Assembly (NCBI GenBank): GCA_023407575.1
Contig: JAEYLX010000019.1
Location: 186,001 to 250,000, forward strand
Direction: 5' to 3'
Source of the DNA: Bacillota bacterium
GTDB taxonomy: Bacteria > Bacillota > Clostridia > Lachnospirales > Lachnospiraceae
Length of the DNA: 64,000 nucleotides
Shown: positions 44,196-53,524 of the stretch, piece after piece
How positions within the stretch are numbered: the stretch's first letter is position 1
Layout of the letters: each line of letters begins with the position of its first letter
The notes under the pieces: generated by a model
Told to the model about the DNA's origin: nothing
Databases searched by the model: none
Seen by the model: only the letters and a program-made list of their open reading frames with translations
Made by a program: the position numbers and the translations under genes

Positions 44196-46334
44196 TTAAC
44201 CAAAAAGCGAGAAGGACAGAAAGATTGTTGCTGTTAGAGAAGCAACCAAGGTAACCACAGTGATCTGTGTATTGATGGATGGACCAGCTGTATCCTTAAA
44301 TGGATCACCTACGGTATCTCCAACGACACCAGCCTTATGTGCATCTGAGTTCTTACCACCATTATGACCAGCTTCAATGTATTTTTTGGTATTATCCCAA
44401 AGCCCACCTGAATTGGACATAAATAGCGCAAACAGTAATCCACTCACAATATTGCCAGTAATAAAACCACCAATAGCTTGAACACCACCGACAAAACCAA
44501 CCAACAATGTGGTTACAATAACGATAACACCTGCAGGTATCAGCTCCGCAATTGCACCTTTCGTCGCTATTTCAATGCATTTATCGTATTCTGGAACAAC
44601 TCCTTCTTTCCCTTCCTTTAGTCCAGGAATTTCTTTAAACTGACGGTGAATCTCTGCAACCATTCTCTGTGCATTCCTGTCTACACCAAGCATTAACATT
44701 GCTGAGAATAGTGCTGGAATTGCAGCACCAATTAATAAGCCAAAGAAAACTACTGGGTTAATAATATCAAAACCAGTGATATACTCCGTCGATGCATCAG
44801 CACCGTTGGCAATTAATTCATCAATACCTGTATTAACCTCACTCATAAATGCACCCAGAAGTGCAATTACAGTTAATCCTGCTGCACCAATAGCAAACCC
44901 CTTAGTTACTGCCTTTACGGTATTACCTGCACTATCTAAAGTATCTGTTATTTCTAATGCTTTGTCTCCAAGGTTACCCATTTCAACCAGACCACGTGCA
45001 TTGTCAACAATTGGACCATAAGCATCATTACTAATAATCATACCTACAATCGAGAGCATACCAACTGCTGCCATAGAAATGCCGAACATTCCATAAGTCA
45101 TCGTTCCATTTCCGCCAAGGCTCTCACCAAGCGGTGCACAAATATTATAAGCAGCGAGTGCCGAGATACCAATACCAACCATGGATGGAAGTGCACTCAT
45201 AAGTCCATAGGAAATTCCTGATAATATTGTAAAAGCTGGTCCAGACTCACAAGCCTTTGCTACTGCTCGTACTGGAGGTTTATTGTCATTCGTAAAGTAA
45301 TCGCTAGCTAAGCCAATGATTACGCCTACAGCAAGACCAATTGCACTGGCGCCCCAGATCCTCCATTCAAAATCAAAGGCCCAGGTAGCTACTGCTGTTA
45401 AAATACCAAATATAATTGTTGTAACGTATGTATTACTATTTAGAGCTCTAGTTGGGTCTCCGCCTTCTTTCATTCTCGCTGTTAAAACACCAATGATTGA
45501 AGCAAATAACCCAATTGCCGCATAACAAAATACCATAGCTGCATTATTGCTTCCCCCAAGTACTTTATCAAGTGAGGCTGCCATAACTAAAGCTGCCGCC
45601 ATGGAAGCGACATTCGAATCGAATAAATCCGCTCCCATACCTGCTACGTCACCAACATTATCACCAACGTTATCTGCAATAACCGCAGGATTTCTTGGGT
45701 CATCTTCGGGAATACCAAGTTCTACTTTGCCGCATAAATCCGCACTGATATCTGCTGTCTTTGTAAAGATACCACCACCTGCTTTTGCGAATAATGCCAT
45801 TGAACTTGCACCAAAGCTAAAGCCTAGTAAAGCCGTTGTATTATCTGTCAGTAACAAAACCAAGGTTACACCGAGAAGGCTTGATCCTACTACTGCCATA
45901 CCCATTACTGCTCCTCCTCGAAAACCTGACATAAAGGAAGGCTTGATACCCTTTGTGGCTGTTTCTGCAGCCTTTACATTTGCTATTGTTGCTATCGTTA
46001 TACCTATCTTACCTGCAATACCAGAGAATACGGTACCGAATATGTAAGATACAGCCATTAAAACATTTTCCAATATATCACCTTTCCAAATCGGGGACGG
46101 TAAAAATATCAGAATTACAATTGCTGCTACTGCACAAAACTTGGCCAGAGTTTTGTACTCCTTTGCTAAAAATGTGTTTGCGCCATTACGGATCAAGGTG
46201 CTTACCTCTGCAATCCTCTGATTTGAGGAGGGCTGTTTTACCACCCACTTGTATAACCAGAAAGCTGCTGCAAATGCCAGTACTGATATTACAATGGATG
46301 CAATTTGAAATGCTAATAAATCCAAAATGCTCAT
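44196..46334 (-). CDS. hppA: Membrane-bound ion-translocating pyrophosphatase
   Basis: A 712-residue, about 16-helix pump that hydrolyses diphosphate and moves H+ (or Na+) out. EDDPRNPAVIADNVGDNVGD (210-229) and ISNDAYGPIVDNARGL (around 435-449) and the C-terminal HKAGVVGDTVGDPFKDTAGP hold the acidic and lysine residues of the diphosphate-Mg site. GNTVKAVTKG gives K474 and T477 at the positions that distinguish K+-independent pumps (Lys/Thr) from K+-dependent ones (Ala/Ala), so this is probably a K+-independent H+ pump. It could recover energy from diphosphate; ppdK in this window also uses it. Confidence 0.96.
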   Translation of the reverse strand: MSILDLLAFQIASIVISVLAFAAAFWLYKWVVKQPSSNQRIAEVSTLIRNGANTFLAKEYKTLAKFCAVAAIVILIFLPSPIWKGDILENVLMAVSYIFGTVFSGIAGKIGITIATIANVKAAETATKGIKPSFMSGFRGGAVMGMAVVGSSLLGVTLVLLLTDNTTALLGFSFGASSMALFAKAGGGIFTKTADISADLCGKVELGIPEDDPRNPAVIADNVGDNVGDVAGMGADLFDSNVASMAAALVMAASLDKVLGGSNNAAMVFCYAAIGLFASIIGVLTARMKEGGDPTRALNSNTYVTTIIFGILTAVATWAFDFEWRIWGASAIGLAVGVIIGLASDYFTNDNKPPVRAVAKACESGPAFTILSGISYGLMSALPSMVGIGISALAAYNICAPLGESLGGNGTMTYGMFGISMAAVGMLSIVGMIISNDAYGPIVDNARGLVEMGNLGDKALEITDTLDSAGNTVKAVTKGFAIGAAGLTVIALLGAFMSEVNTGIDELIANGADASTEYITGFDIINPVVFFGLLIGAAIPALFSAMLMLGVDRNAQRMVAEIHRQFKEIPGLKEGKEGVVPEYDKCIEIATKGAIAELIPAGVIVIVTTLLVGFVGGVQAIGGFITGNIVSGLLFALFMSNSGGLWDNTKKYIEAGHNGGKNSDAHKAGVVGDTVGDPFKDTAGPSINTQITVVTLVASLTATIFLSFSLFG

Positions 46335-46374
46335 CTCCCTTCATTTTTTAAGCAAAAAACACGCTTTGGGAAAA

Positions 46375-46403
46375 ATTGTATCATCTTTATATAAATTGTG
46401 CAA
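46375..46403 (-). promoter_or_regulatory. Sigma-A promoter of hppA
   Basis: Minus strand TTGCAC, 17-nt spacer, TACAAT, 41 nt before the ATG. Confidence 0.6.
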
Positions 46404-46650
46404 TACACATTCTCTACAATTATAATATTGGGTAATTATATACAATTATAATTATACATATTGCTGTATATTACTGTTCAAATGTTATATTTCAACAATA
46501 ATCATTTATATTTATAATGCATTCTGTCGTTTAGGAGTATTCTGTGTTTTATTTCTGCTTCTTTTGTAGTAAAGCACTAGGTTAATTTACACAAAGTCTT
46601 AAAAAAGCATCCTAGATATATGCTTTTAGACTAAAAAATTTTGAAATTGA

Positions 46651-46680
46651 TTGACACAACTTATTTAAATAAGCTACAAT
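46651..46680 (+). promoter_or_regulatory. Sigma-A promoter of oadB with palindromic spacer
   Basis: TTGACA (46651-46656), 18-nt spacer, TACAAT (46675-46680). The spacer contains a perfect 14-bp palindrome CTTATTTAAATAAG at 46660-46673, a good candidate operator. Confidence 0.65.
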
Positions 46681-46820
46681 AGAACCAATTTCATGTATTT
46701 GTCCTTTTAAAATTTTAATGAAATTTTATGTGAAATTATCTGCACTTTACGGGTAATTTTAATTAATTTTATTTACATAATTTTAAAGTAGACATTAACA
46801 CCCTAAGGAGGACTATTTTT

Positions 46821-47969
46821 ATGGATTTCTTATTGACAGGCATTATGGCCATTACACCTCAGCAATGTGTCATGTATGTCATAGGTGCTTTACTGATTTA
46901 TTTAGCAATTGAAAAGGGCTTTGAACCAGCATTGCTTTTACCCATGGGATTTGGAGCTATTCTTGTTAATATCCCTTTTTCCGGAGTAATTGATCAATAT
47001 GTTCAAGGTGTTGGCAATACTCATGGTATTATCCAATGGCTTTTTGAAACAGGAATAGAAGCCTCCGAAGCTCTGCCCATCCTGTTGTTTATTGGTATTG
47101 GTGCTATGATTGATTTCGGGCCATTGCTATCCAACCCTAAGATGTTCTTATTTGGTGCTGCTGCCCAATTTGGTATCTTTATCACCATTGCATTTGCAGT
47201 ATTATTAAACTTTGATTTGAAAGACGCCGCTTCCATTGGTATCATTGGTGCAGCAGACGGTCCAACTTCCTTACTTGTATCACAGATGTTAGACTCAAAA
47301 TATATTGGTGCTATCGCCGTAGCCGCCTATTCCTATATGGCTTTAGTTCCTATTGTACAACCTCTTGCCATTAGAGCTGTAACAACAAAAAAAGAACGAT
47401 TAATTCGTATGGACTATAATCCAAAGTCAGTAACCAAGTTAACCAGAATTCTCTTCCCAATTATCGTTACCTTAATTGCTGGTTTAATTGCACCGCAGTC
47501 TGTTGCTCTTGTAGGTTTCTTAATGTTTGGTAACTTAATCAGAGAATGTGGTGTCCTGGGCTCCTTATCTGATGCTGCACAGAATAATTTGGCTAATTTA
47601 ATTACTCTGCTTCTTGGTATTACCATTTCTTTCAGTATGCAAGCGGAGGCTTTTGTAAACGTTAATACTTTATTGATCATGTGTTTAGGTCTTGTAGCCT
47701 TTGTCTTCGATACTATTGGCGGTGTACTATTTGCAAAATTCCTAAATCTTTTCTTAAAGAAAAAGATCAATCCAATGGTTGGTGCAGCCGGAATATCTGC
47801 CTTTCCTATGTCAGCCAGAGTTGTTCAAAAAATGGGTCTGAAAGAAGATCCTTCCAATCACCTTCTGATGCATGCCATCAGTGCTAACGTATCCGGTCAG
47901 ATTGGTTCTGTTATTGCAGGCGGTGTTGTAATTAAACTTGTAAGTGATATTTTAAATACAATAGGGTAA
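46821..47969 (+). CDS. Na+-translocating decarboxylase beta subunit (OadB/GcdB type)
   Basis: A 382-residue polytopic membrane protein of the biotin-dependent decarboxylase family, in which carboxybiotin decarboxylation drives Na+ export. IGIGAMIDFGPLLSNP, GIIGAADGPTSLL (D146, the conserved Na+ site aspartate) and the C-terminal GAAGISAFPMSARVVQ with LLMHAISANVSGQIGSVI are diagnostic. AAGGAGG lies nine bases before the ATG. The carboxyltransferase alpha subunit and the biotin carrier are not here; a 49-residue gamma-like gene follows. Whether it serves oxaloacetate, methylmalonyl-CoA or glutaconyl-CoA cannot be told. Confidence 0.93.
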   Translation: MDFLLTGIMAITPQQCVMYVIGALLIYLAIEKGFEPALLLPMGFGAILVNIPFSGVIDQYVQGVGNTHGIIQWLFETGIEASEALPILLFIGIGAMIDFGPLLSNPKMFLFGAAAQFGIFITIAFAVLLNFDLKDAASIGIIGAADGPTSLLVSQMLDSKYIGAIAVAAYSYMALVPIVQPLAIRAVTTKKERLIRMDYNPKSVTKLTRILFPIIVTLIAGLIAPQSVALVGFLMFGNLIRECGVLGSLSDAAQNNLANLITLLLGITISFSMQAEAFVNVNTLLIMCLGLVAFVFDTIGGVLFAKFLNLFLKKKINPMVGAAGISAFPMSARVVQKMGLKEDPSNHLLMHAISANVSGQIGSVIAGGVVIKLVSDILNTIG

Positions 47970-47981
47970 AGGAGGAAAAAT

Positions 47982-48131
47982 ATGAATACAGAAAATTTGG
48001 GTTATGCATTAGAGATTATGGGAAAAGGTATGGCTTCCATCTTCCTTGTTATTATTATCCTAACCTTAATTGTAGTAATACTTGGTAAGGTTACAAATAT
48101 CAAATTTAAAAGAAATAAAAAAGCAGAATAA
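47982..48131 (+). CDS. OadG-like mini gamma subunit
   Basis: A 49-residue protein starting 13 nt after the beta subunit gene, with GGAGG seven bases before the ATG. One hydrophobic helix (about 17-35, GMASIFLVIIILTLIVVI) is followed by a Lys/Arg-rich tail, the pattern of the gamma subunit of Na+-decarboxylases, which tethers the soluble alpha subunit to the beta subunit. LGYALEIMGKGM is the OadG-like start. It is shorter than most gamma subunits (80-130), lacking the periplasmic or cytosolic C-terminal part. A strong terminator follows. Confidence 0.75.
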   Translation: MNTENLGYALEIMGKGMASIFLVIIILTLIVVILGKVTNIKFKRNKKAE

Positions 48132-48151
48132 TACTAATATAAAGACAAAAG

Positions 48152-48188
48152 AGAACGGCTTCCCTGCTTATGGGGAAGCCGTTCTTTA
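48152..48188 (+). terminator. Terminator after oadB operon
   Basis: Stem AGAACGGCTTCCC / GGGAAGCCGTTCT, then TTTAATT. Confidence 0.85.
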
Positions 48189-48233
48189 ATTATCTTTATA
48201 ACTCTCATTCGTTAATTAATGACTTTTAGTTAT

Positions 48234-49040
48234 TTAACCTAATGCTACGTCTAACAGCATCATTACTGCAAAGCCTGCCATACATCCAAGGGTCGCAATA
48301 TTTGAGTGATGTCTTTCCAGTTGCGCCTCTGGGATTAGTTCTTCAACAACTACATAAATCATGGCACCTGCAGCAAAGGATAGTGCATAAGGCAATAAGG
48401 GCTTCATTGCAATAACTGCAAAGGCACCAATAACACCAGCAATTGGTTCAACTATTCCAGATGCCTGCCCATAGAAAAAGCTTTTCTTTCTGGATAGGCC
48501 TTCTCTTCTTAATGGAACTGATACCGCTGCTCCTTCCGGAAAGTTCTGAAGTCCAATACCTAAGGCAAGTGCAATTGCACCAGCTAAAGATGCAACTGGA
48601 GAATTTGCTGCTGCTCCAAAGGCTACACCGACAGCTAATCCTTCTGGAATATTATGAAGGGTAATTGCCAGCACAAGTAAGATACTGCGCTTCCATCCCG
48701 TCTTAACACCTTCCGGTTCTTCATTTGGACCAAAATGAAGATGAGGCATAATAATGTCAACCAACCATAAAAAGATACCACCTGCTAAAAACCCTACAAC
48801 TGCTGGTACCCAAGCTATCATTCCAGCTTCCTCTGCCATTTCGATTGCCGGGTTAAGTAGTGACCAGAAACTCGCAGCAATCATAACACCTGCTGCAAAA
48901 CCTAACATACCATTTAATACATTTTTCTTAATTGTTTTAAATATAAATACCGTTGCTGCCCCAAGCGCTGTTACAAACCAGGTAAATAGAGTTGCTATCA
49001 ATGCTTGAAGAACGGGATCTAAAGATTGAAACCATTCCAT
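48234..49040 (-). CDS. ZIP family metal transporter (GufA-like)
   Basis: A 268-residue, eight-helix transporter of divalent metals such as Zn2+. HNIPEGLAVGVAFG in helix 4 and LQNFPEGAAVSVPL in helix 5 provide the metal site (His/Asn/Glu pairs). The histidine-rich loop between helices 3 and 4 (MPHLHFGPNEEPEG) is family-typical. ZIP proteins usually carry metal into the cytoplasm. It stands alone; the 150-nt region before it has no recognised regulator site. Confidence 0.92.
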   Translation of the reverse strand: MEWFQSLDPVLQALIATLFTWFVTALGAATVFIFKTIKKNVLNGMLGFAAGVMIAASFWSLLNPAIEMAEEAGMIAWVPAVVGFLAGGIFLWLVDIIMPHLHFGPNEEPEGVKTGWKRSILLVLAITLHNIPEGLAVGVAFGAAANSPVASLAGAIALALGIGLQNFPEGAAVSVPLRREGLSRKKSFFYGQASGIVEPIAGVIGAFAVIAMKPLLPYALSFAAGAMIYVVVEELIPEAQLERHHSNIATLGCMAGFAVMMLLDVALG

Positions 49041-49190
49041 ACTATATTCTCCTAACTTTTCATTTCATATATATAATTAAAATAAATATGAGTAATTAAA
49101 TTATATACATTAATCTTAATCATATCACTTACTTTTGTCTAGAGCAAAATATAACAGTAATGATTCCTAATATTGAGCACTTTTTGTATT

Positions 49191-50078
49191 CTATGAATAA
49201 ACCGTCTCATATAAATATTTCGCATATAAACCTGCAACATTCATACCAGTTGTCGCTTCCATTGCTCCAAAGAATGCATTAGAATTCACCTCACAAACGA
49301 CTGGTTCACCTATTTCATCGATTAAAAGATCAATACCACAGTAATCCAGCTTCAGTATATCTGCCACCTTCTCTGCTAAATCCTTAAAATTCTGTGGCAA
49401 TTCATAGGGATGCGCTTTTCCACCCAGTTCTATATTCGATCGAAAATCCGTTTCAGATGTTCTCATCATACATGCTACTGCTTTGCCACCTATTACAATT
49501 ACCCTTACATCTCTTCCTTTTCCATTCCCTATCATTTTCTGAAATAAATGCTCTTTACACTTCACTTTTTCCATACATAGTAAGAGTTCTTCTCTATTTC
49601 TCACCTTGTATACCCCTGTACCAAGAGATCCGTAGCATTCCTTTATTACACAGGGGTAACCCAATATTTTCTCCACCTGGTCCACCCGCTCTAAAGCCAA
49701 TTCCAATGAAGCATCCTGATAATAACACAATAAACCCGGAATGGTATCCGGCATAGGAATCCCCTGGTTAGCAAGCTTAATATGCGTCTCCATTTTATCA
49801 TCACATACCACAATTGACTCATGACGGTTAAATACCCGTATGCCCGTTTTTTCTAATAAAGCGGAACTATACTTATCTTTATCCAGGTAGACTATAAAGT
49901 CATAATCTTTTACATACGACTCAATTTTACCAGCTTTAATTATTGCTGTATCCATACTATTAGGCCTAATATCCACCTCTATATCCAGCTTATTTAGTTC
50001 CTCTTTCAGTCTATTGGGTTGATGTTTATGAGATTCTAGTTTGCTAAAAGTATTTACTAGAATGAGTGCTTTTTTCAT
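49191..50078 (-). CDS. ATP-grasp ligase, RimK-like
   Basis: A 295-residue ATP-grasp enzyme. The N-terminal domain has KALILVNTFSKLESHKHQP; the ATP-binding fold is marked by VIKECYGSLGTGVYKV, RDVRVIVIGGKAVA and VCEVNSNAFFGAMEATTGMN, which holds the Mg-binding Glu and Asn. RimK-like enzymes join an amino acid (often Glu) to a peptide, coenzyme or other carboxylate. No carrier peptide or partner gene is adjacent, so the substrate is unknown. It is the last gene before the zinc-ribbon gene on the same strand. Confidence 0.85.
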   Translation of the reverse strand: MKKALILVNTFSKLESHKHQPNRLKEELNKLDIEVDIRPNSMDTAIIKAGKIESYVKDYDFIVYLDKDKYSSALLEKTGIRVFNRHESIVVCDDKMETHIKLANQGIPMPDTIPGLLCYYQDASLELALERVDQVEKILGYPCVIKECYGSLGTGVYKVRNREELLLCMEKVKCKEHLFQKMIGNGKGRDVRVIVIGGKAVACMMRTSETDFRSNIELGGKAHPYELPQNFKDLAEKVADILKLDYCGIDLLIDEIGEPVVCEVNSNAFFGAMEATTGMNVAGLYAKYLYETVYS

Positions 50079-50194
50079 TTATGTCACCTTTTTCCTTGTC
50101 AGTTCTATGGTGTATCAAATATCGTTTCAACTTAAAAAAGATTCGAACTTCCTTGGAATGAAATTCAAATCCTTTCCCACATTTAAATTTATCC

Positions 50195-50662
50195 TTATAA
50201 TTTTTGGCCACAAGAGGTACAGAACAAGGCGTCATCATTAACGGAAGTTCTACACTGAGGACAGATTTTTTCAATATTTACTGTAGTTTCAACTGATACA
50301 ACTACTGCCGCACTGACTTTAGTTCCACAGCTGGAACAAAAAATGCTGCCAGACGCCATTTCTGCTCCGCAGGTTGTGCAATTCGTTACACCTTTGATGG
50401 TATTTACTTCAGCCTTTAATTGTTGCCTTCGTTCCAACGCTGCTTTTACTATATTCATTTGAGCCGCATGAACATCATCAGTTATATCTTTATGTTCTTC
50501 ATAATAGGTACGCCCAAGTTCAATAAAAGTTTTATTAACTATTTCTTCCTGTGTATTGATCTGACTGTTCAGGCTTGATATTTCTGCAAGATCCTTTGCC
50601 TTTTTTACTACATCCTTACTCTTAGTTGAGATAGTTTCTCCAACTTTATCAAAAAATGCCAT
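50195..50662 (-). CDS. Double zinc-ribbon protein
   Basis: A 155-residue protein. The N-terminal half is helical, with MAFFDKVGETISTKSKDVV and ELGRTYYEEHKDIT (probable coiled coil). Two zinc ribbons follow: CTTCGAEMASGSIFCSSCG and CPQCRTSVNDDALFCTSCG, four Cys each. The arrangement resembles small Firmicute proteins annotated as zinc-ribbon domain proteins of unknown role. It starts after a 285-nt gap containing a hairpin repeat and is followed by the ATP-grasp gene 117 nt later. Confidence 0.85.
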   Translation of the reverse strand: MAFFDKVGETISTKSKDVVKKAKDLAEISSLNSQINTQEEIVNKTFIELGRTYYEEHKDITDDVHAAQMNIVKAALERRQQLKAEVNTIKGVTNCTTCGAEMASGSIFCSSCGTKVSAAVVVSVETTVNIEKICPQCRTSVNDDALFCTSCGQKL

Positions 50663-50715
50663 GTATTTGCCCTCCTACTCAATATTAAAACGTTTACCCA
50701 CGATACTACACCTAT

Positions 50716-50770
50716 GAGAGCCAAGCAGCGAGGAAACCTCAGGTTTTCGAGCTTGGTTCTGGTTAGTTAC
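50716..50770. repeat. 55-nt hairpin repeat, copy 2
   Basis: Same length and core as 26017-26071 (GCGAGGAAACCTCAGGTTTT). Flanking GCCAAG/CTTGG arms extend the stem. Confidence 0.65.
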
Positions 50771-50866
50771 ATTTATTTTTATATTATATTATTCTTACAA
50801 TTTCTTCAAGATTATATTGGTTGAATCTTCTAATTTTATAGAAATATAATCAAAAAAATGCAAAAT

Positions 50867-50907
50867 GAAGCATCTCGTAGGATATATGTATCCCATTGAG
50901 ATGCTTC
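50867..50907 (-). terminator. Terminator after chemoreceptor gene
   Basis: On the minus strand GAAGCATCTC / GAGATGCTTC, then ATTTTGCATTTTTTTG, 40 nt past the stop. Confidence 0.8.
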
Positions 50908-50947
50908 AATAGTTATTTTTTATTACCAGTGTTTCATCCTTGTATCC

Positions 50948-53080
50948 TTATACGCTTCTAATGTCAATTACTTCTGTTCGTGTATAAGTTACATTTTCAG
51001 GTACCTGATTGGCTACAAGATAATTGTAGAGATAAATGATAGGATCGTGACCTTGACCAAATGGATCTTGTCCCATAGCCTTGTAAACCACGCCTTTTCT
51101 AATTAATTCTATAATCTCATCATCATAATCAAAGCAGAAAATCTTTACTTTACCAACCATATGTAGTTCTTCAATTGCCCTTGCTGCACCTGGCACACCA
51201 GTACCAACGATGATAATACCGTTCGTGTTTGGCTGCTCATATAAAATTTCTTTTAGCTTTTTATTAACAAGTCCATTGATAGTGACATCTGATACTTCAG
51301 CCACAATACTAATATCCTTGAATTTTGCTAAAGCTTTCTTTGCATGCTCGCTTCGGATTTGGTTAATTGACGAGGTTGTATCACCCTTGAAAATGATTAC
51401 ACGACCTTCTTCTTCAATACCTCTAGCCAACATTTCTCCTGCCAGAGAACCAACTTTCTTTATATCCGGACCAAAATAAGAAAGTCTCTTAATACCTTCT
51501 GCAAAATCACAATTATATGCCATAACTGGTATATTTCTCGTATTTGCTCGGTCTACCAGCACCTTTACATCCTTAATAAAGCCCGGAAGAATAAGCCCGT
51601 CACAACTGTTATCTATCTTTTCTAATATACTTTGAACAAATTCATTGTCTTCTTTCTCAAAGGTAATCAACTCAATATCTACATTCTTACCCTTTAGTTC
51701 TGTCTGTGCATAAAATGCACCTTGTCGAACAGCTTCCCAGAAGGAATTACTAGAAGGACTTACCATAACAATCTTAAGTGGTCTGGAGCTTGCTGCTGCT
51801 ACCGGATCAACTGATGTTTTGTATCTCTTCAACAGAACTTCAATACTGGATAGCATCTTCTTTAAGGACTGTGCTTGATTACTAATTTCTTCATTTTCAG
51901 CAAGCTCTTCCTGCGTTACTGCTGCCACATCCTCTGTGATACTTGAGATTTCATTTGAAACATCATATAAAATTGAACTCTGTCTACTAATACCAATGGT
52001 ATTCTCACTAATCATTCTGGATTCTTCATATACAGTCTTAACATCAGAATTCAGGATATTTGCATTCTTATTGATGATATCAAAGGATTCATTTACAGAA
52101 GCAAAGATGGTCTTACTTATATTAAAACTGGTATTTACATTGTTAAGGGACTCACTTACTTTTGCATTACTCTTCATTACATTTTCCAACAGTTTGTTAA
52201 TCTGTGTAACACTGTCTCTCGTCTGGTCAGATAACTTGTTCATTTCCTGTGCAACAACACGGAAGCCTCTACCTGCATCTCCTGCTCTTGCAGCCTCAAC
52301 CTGTGAGTTAAGGGATAGGAGACGTAGTTGCTCAGTAATATTGATAATGAGAGAGCCAAATTGATTAATATCGGAAAGATATGATTTTAAGTTAGCAATA
52401 AATGAAGTTGTATCTGCGAGGTTTGTTGAAATCACTTCCATCTGCTCATTATATTTACCAAGATGGGCAGTTCCATCAGAAGTTAATTTTACCGTATTTT
52501 CAACGAAACTATCCAGGCTAGCCAAAGTGGTGGTAATTTTTGAAGCACCTTTACTTACTGCTTCAATGCCTTCGAGTGATTCCTTCGCATTCTTTAACTG
52601 CTCCTGTGCTTTTTCAGCAACGGAGGTCATATTTGCCACTATTTGTTCATTTCCTTTATAACTCATATCGATGCTCTTGGTTACTTTATCAACTGCATCG
52701 GACAAAATAATTACATTACTTTTGGTGGACTCGATATAACTAAGAAGATTACGTTTCATATCGTCAACTGCAGACGTAAGAACCTCAAGTCCTTTGGTTT
52801 TACCTGATGTAATATCATTAATATTCAGATTACCTTGTGACAACATTACTGCACTTTCGTCGATAATATCAATCGAACGGAAAAATCGGATAAACAGAAA
52901 CAATAAATATCCTATAGAAACCATCATAATAATCAGGCCAATCGGAAGCAGAACCGATGCAACATCAGCGCTAATAAATCGTATTACAAGCAATAGCAGG
53001 GATAAACCAAGATTTAAAGCAATAATAAGCAGCATCTGAGATCTTGTACTTTTTAATAAGCGGTTAATCATTTGTTTCAT
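50948..53080 (-). CDS. Chemoreceptor-like protein with C-terminal periplasmic-binding domain
   Basis: A 710-residue protein. Two helices at about 15-35 and 42-66 are joined by a six-residue loop, so there is no external sensor. A methyl-accepting signalling hairpin follows, with the tip LNSQVEAARAGDAGRGFRVV (257-276) intact for CheA/CheW contact. Residues 434-700 are a type I periplasmic-binding (Peripla_BP_4) domain: PLKIVMVSPSSNSFWEAVRQ, DGLILPGF, GIIIVGTGVPGAARAI, FCFDYDDEII. By the topology this ligand-binding domain should be in the cytoplasm, suggesting sensing of an internal sugar-like metabolite (inference). Odd architecture; see the findings. Confidence 0.85.
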   Translation of the reverse strand: MKQMINRLLKSTRSQMLLIIALNLGLSLLLLVIRFISADVASVLLPIGLIIMMVSIGYLLFLFIRFFRSIDIIDESAVMLSQGNLNINDITSGKTKGLEVLTSAVDDMKRNLLSYIESTKSNVIILSDAVDKVTKSIDMSYKGNEQIVANMTSVAEKAQEQLKNAKESLEGIEAVSKGASKITTTLASLDSFVENTVKLTSDGTAHLGKYNEQMEVISTNLADTTSFIANLKSYLSDINQFGSLIINITEQLRLLSLNSQVEAARAGDAGRGFRVVAQEMNKLSDQTRDSVTQINKLLENVMKSNAKVSESLNNVNTSFNISKTIFASVNESFDIINKNANILNSDVKTVYEESRMISENTIGISRQSSILYDVSNEISSITEDVAAVTQEELAENEEISNQAQSLKKMLSSIEVLLKRYKTSVDPVAAASSRPLKIVMVSPSSNSFWEAVRQGAFYAQTELKGKNVDIELITFEKEDNEFVQSILEKIDNSCDGLILPGFIKDVKVLVDRANTRNIPVMAYNCDFAEGIKRLSYFGPDIKKVGSLAGEMLARGIEEEGRVIIFKGDTTSSINQIRSEHAKKALAKFKDISIVAEVSDVTINGLVNKKLKEILYEQPNTNGIIIVGTGVPGAARAIEELHMVGKVKIFCFDYDDEIIELIRKGVVYKAMGQDPFGQGHDPIIYLYNYLVANQVPENVTYTRTEVIDIRSV

Positions 53081-53524
53081 TAAGAGTTATTCCTCCCTTT
53101 AAGATAGTTTCTTAAACCTTTACGTTATAAATAATTATAACCTTTGCCCCCACACGCTCTTCCGTAAAACTTACGAAAGTACGCAAAAAATTTCCCTCTC
53201 CAAACTGAATTATATTAATTAATTGTTTCATTGGATGAGAGATTTGTTAAAATACCATTCTACTTTGTCACAAAATACTACATTTTATCAAAATATAGGT
53301 ATTTCTACTTACACTTTAATCTTATATACGAAATTTGTCAAGAGCTTTACTTGTTCTAATTGAACAAAAATAATTGTATTATTATGATAATTGCATCATT
53401 GTGCACAAAAAATCACCTCTTTTATATGCACTTAATACAATCATGTTAATTAAACCACTCAACTAACTATTTTATCTATGCATAAAAGCATTTTTATCCT
53501 CTATAAAATGTATATTTATACCAT
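53081..53524. other. Region between tspO and the chemoreceptor gene
   Basis: No gene in 444 nt. The chemoreceptor promoter lies at 53313-53341; the leader would be about 225 nt long. Nothing else recognised. Confidence 0.5.
53313..53341 (-). promoter_or_regulatory. Sigma-A promoter of the chemoreceptor gene
   Basis: Minus strand TTGACA, 17-nt spacer, TAAAGT, about 235 nt before the ATG. Confidence 0.5.

Larger units (their letters stand above)
46335..46820. other. Divergent hppA / oadB control region
   Basis: No gene in 486 nt of very AT-rich DNA. It holds the hppA promoter (46375-46403), the oadB promoter (46651-46680) with a palindrome in the spacer, and an oadB leader of about 130 nt with no recognisable riboswitch. 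Confidence 0.5.

Noticed and set aside
45547..46047. 166-codon frame antisense to hppA
   Set aside because: Composition is that of the opposite strand of a real, conserved gene; no start site or homologous motif.
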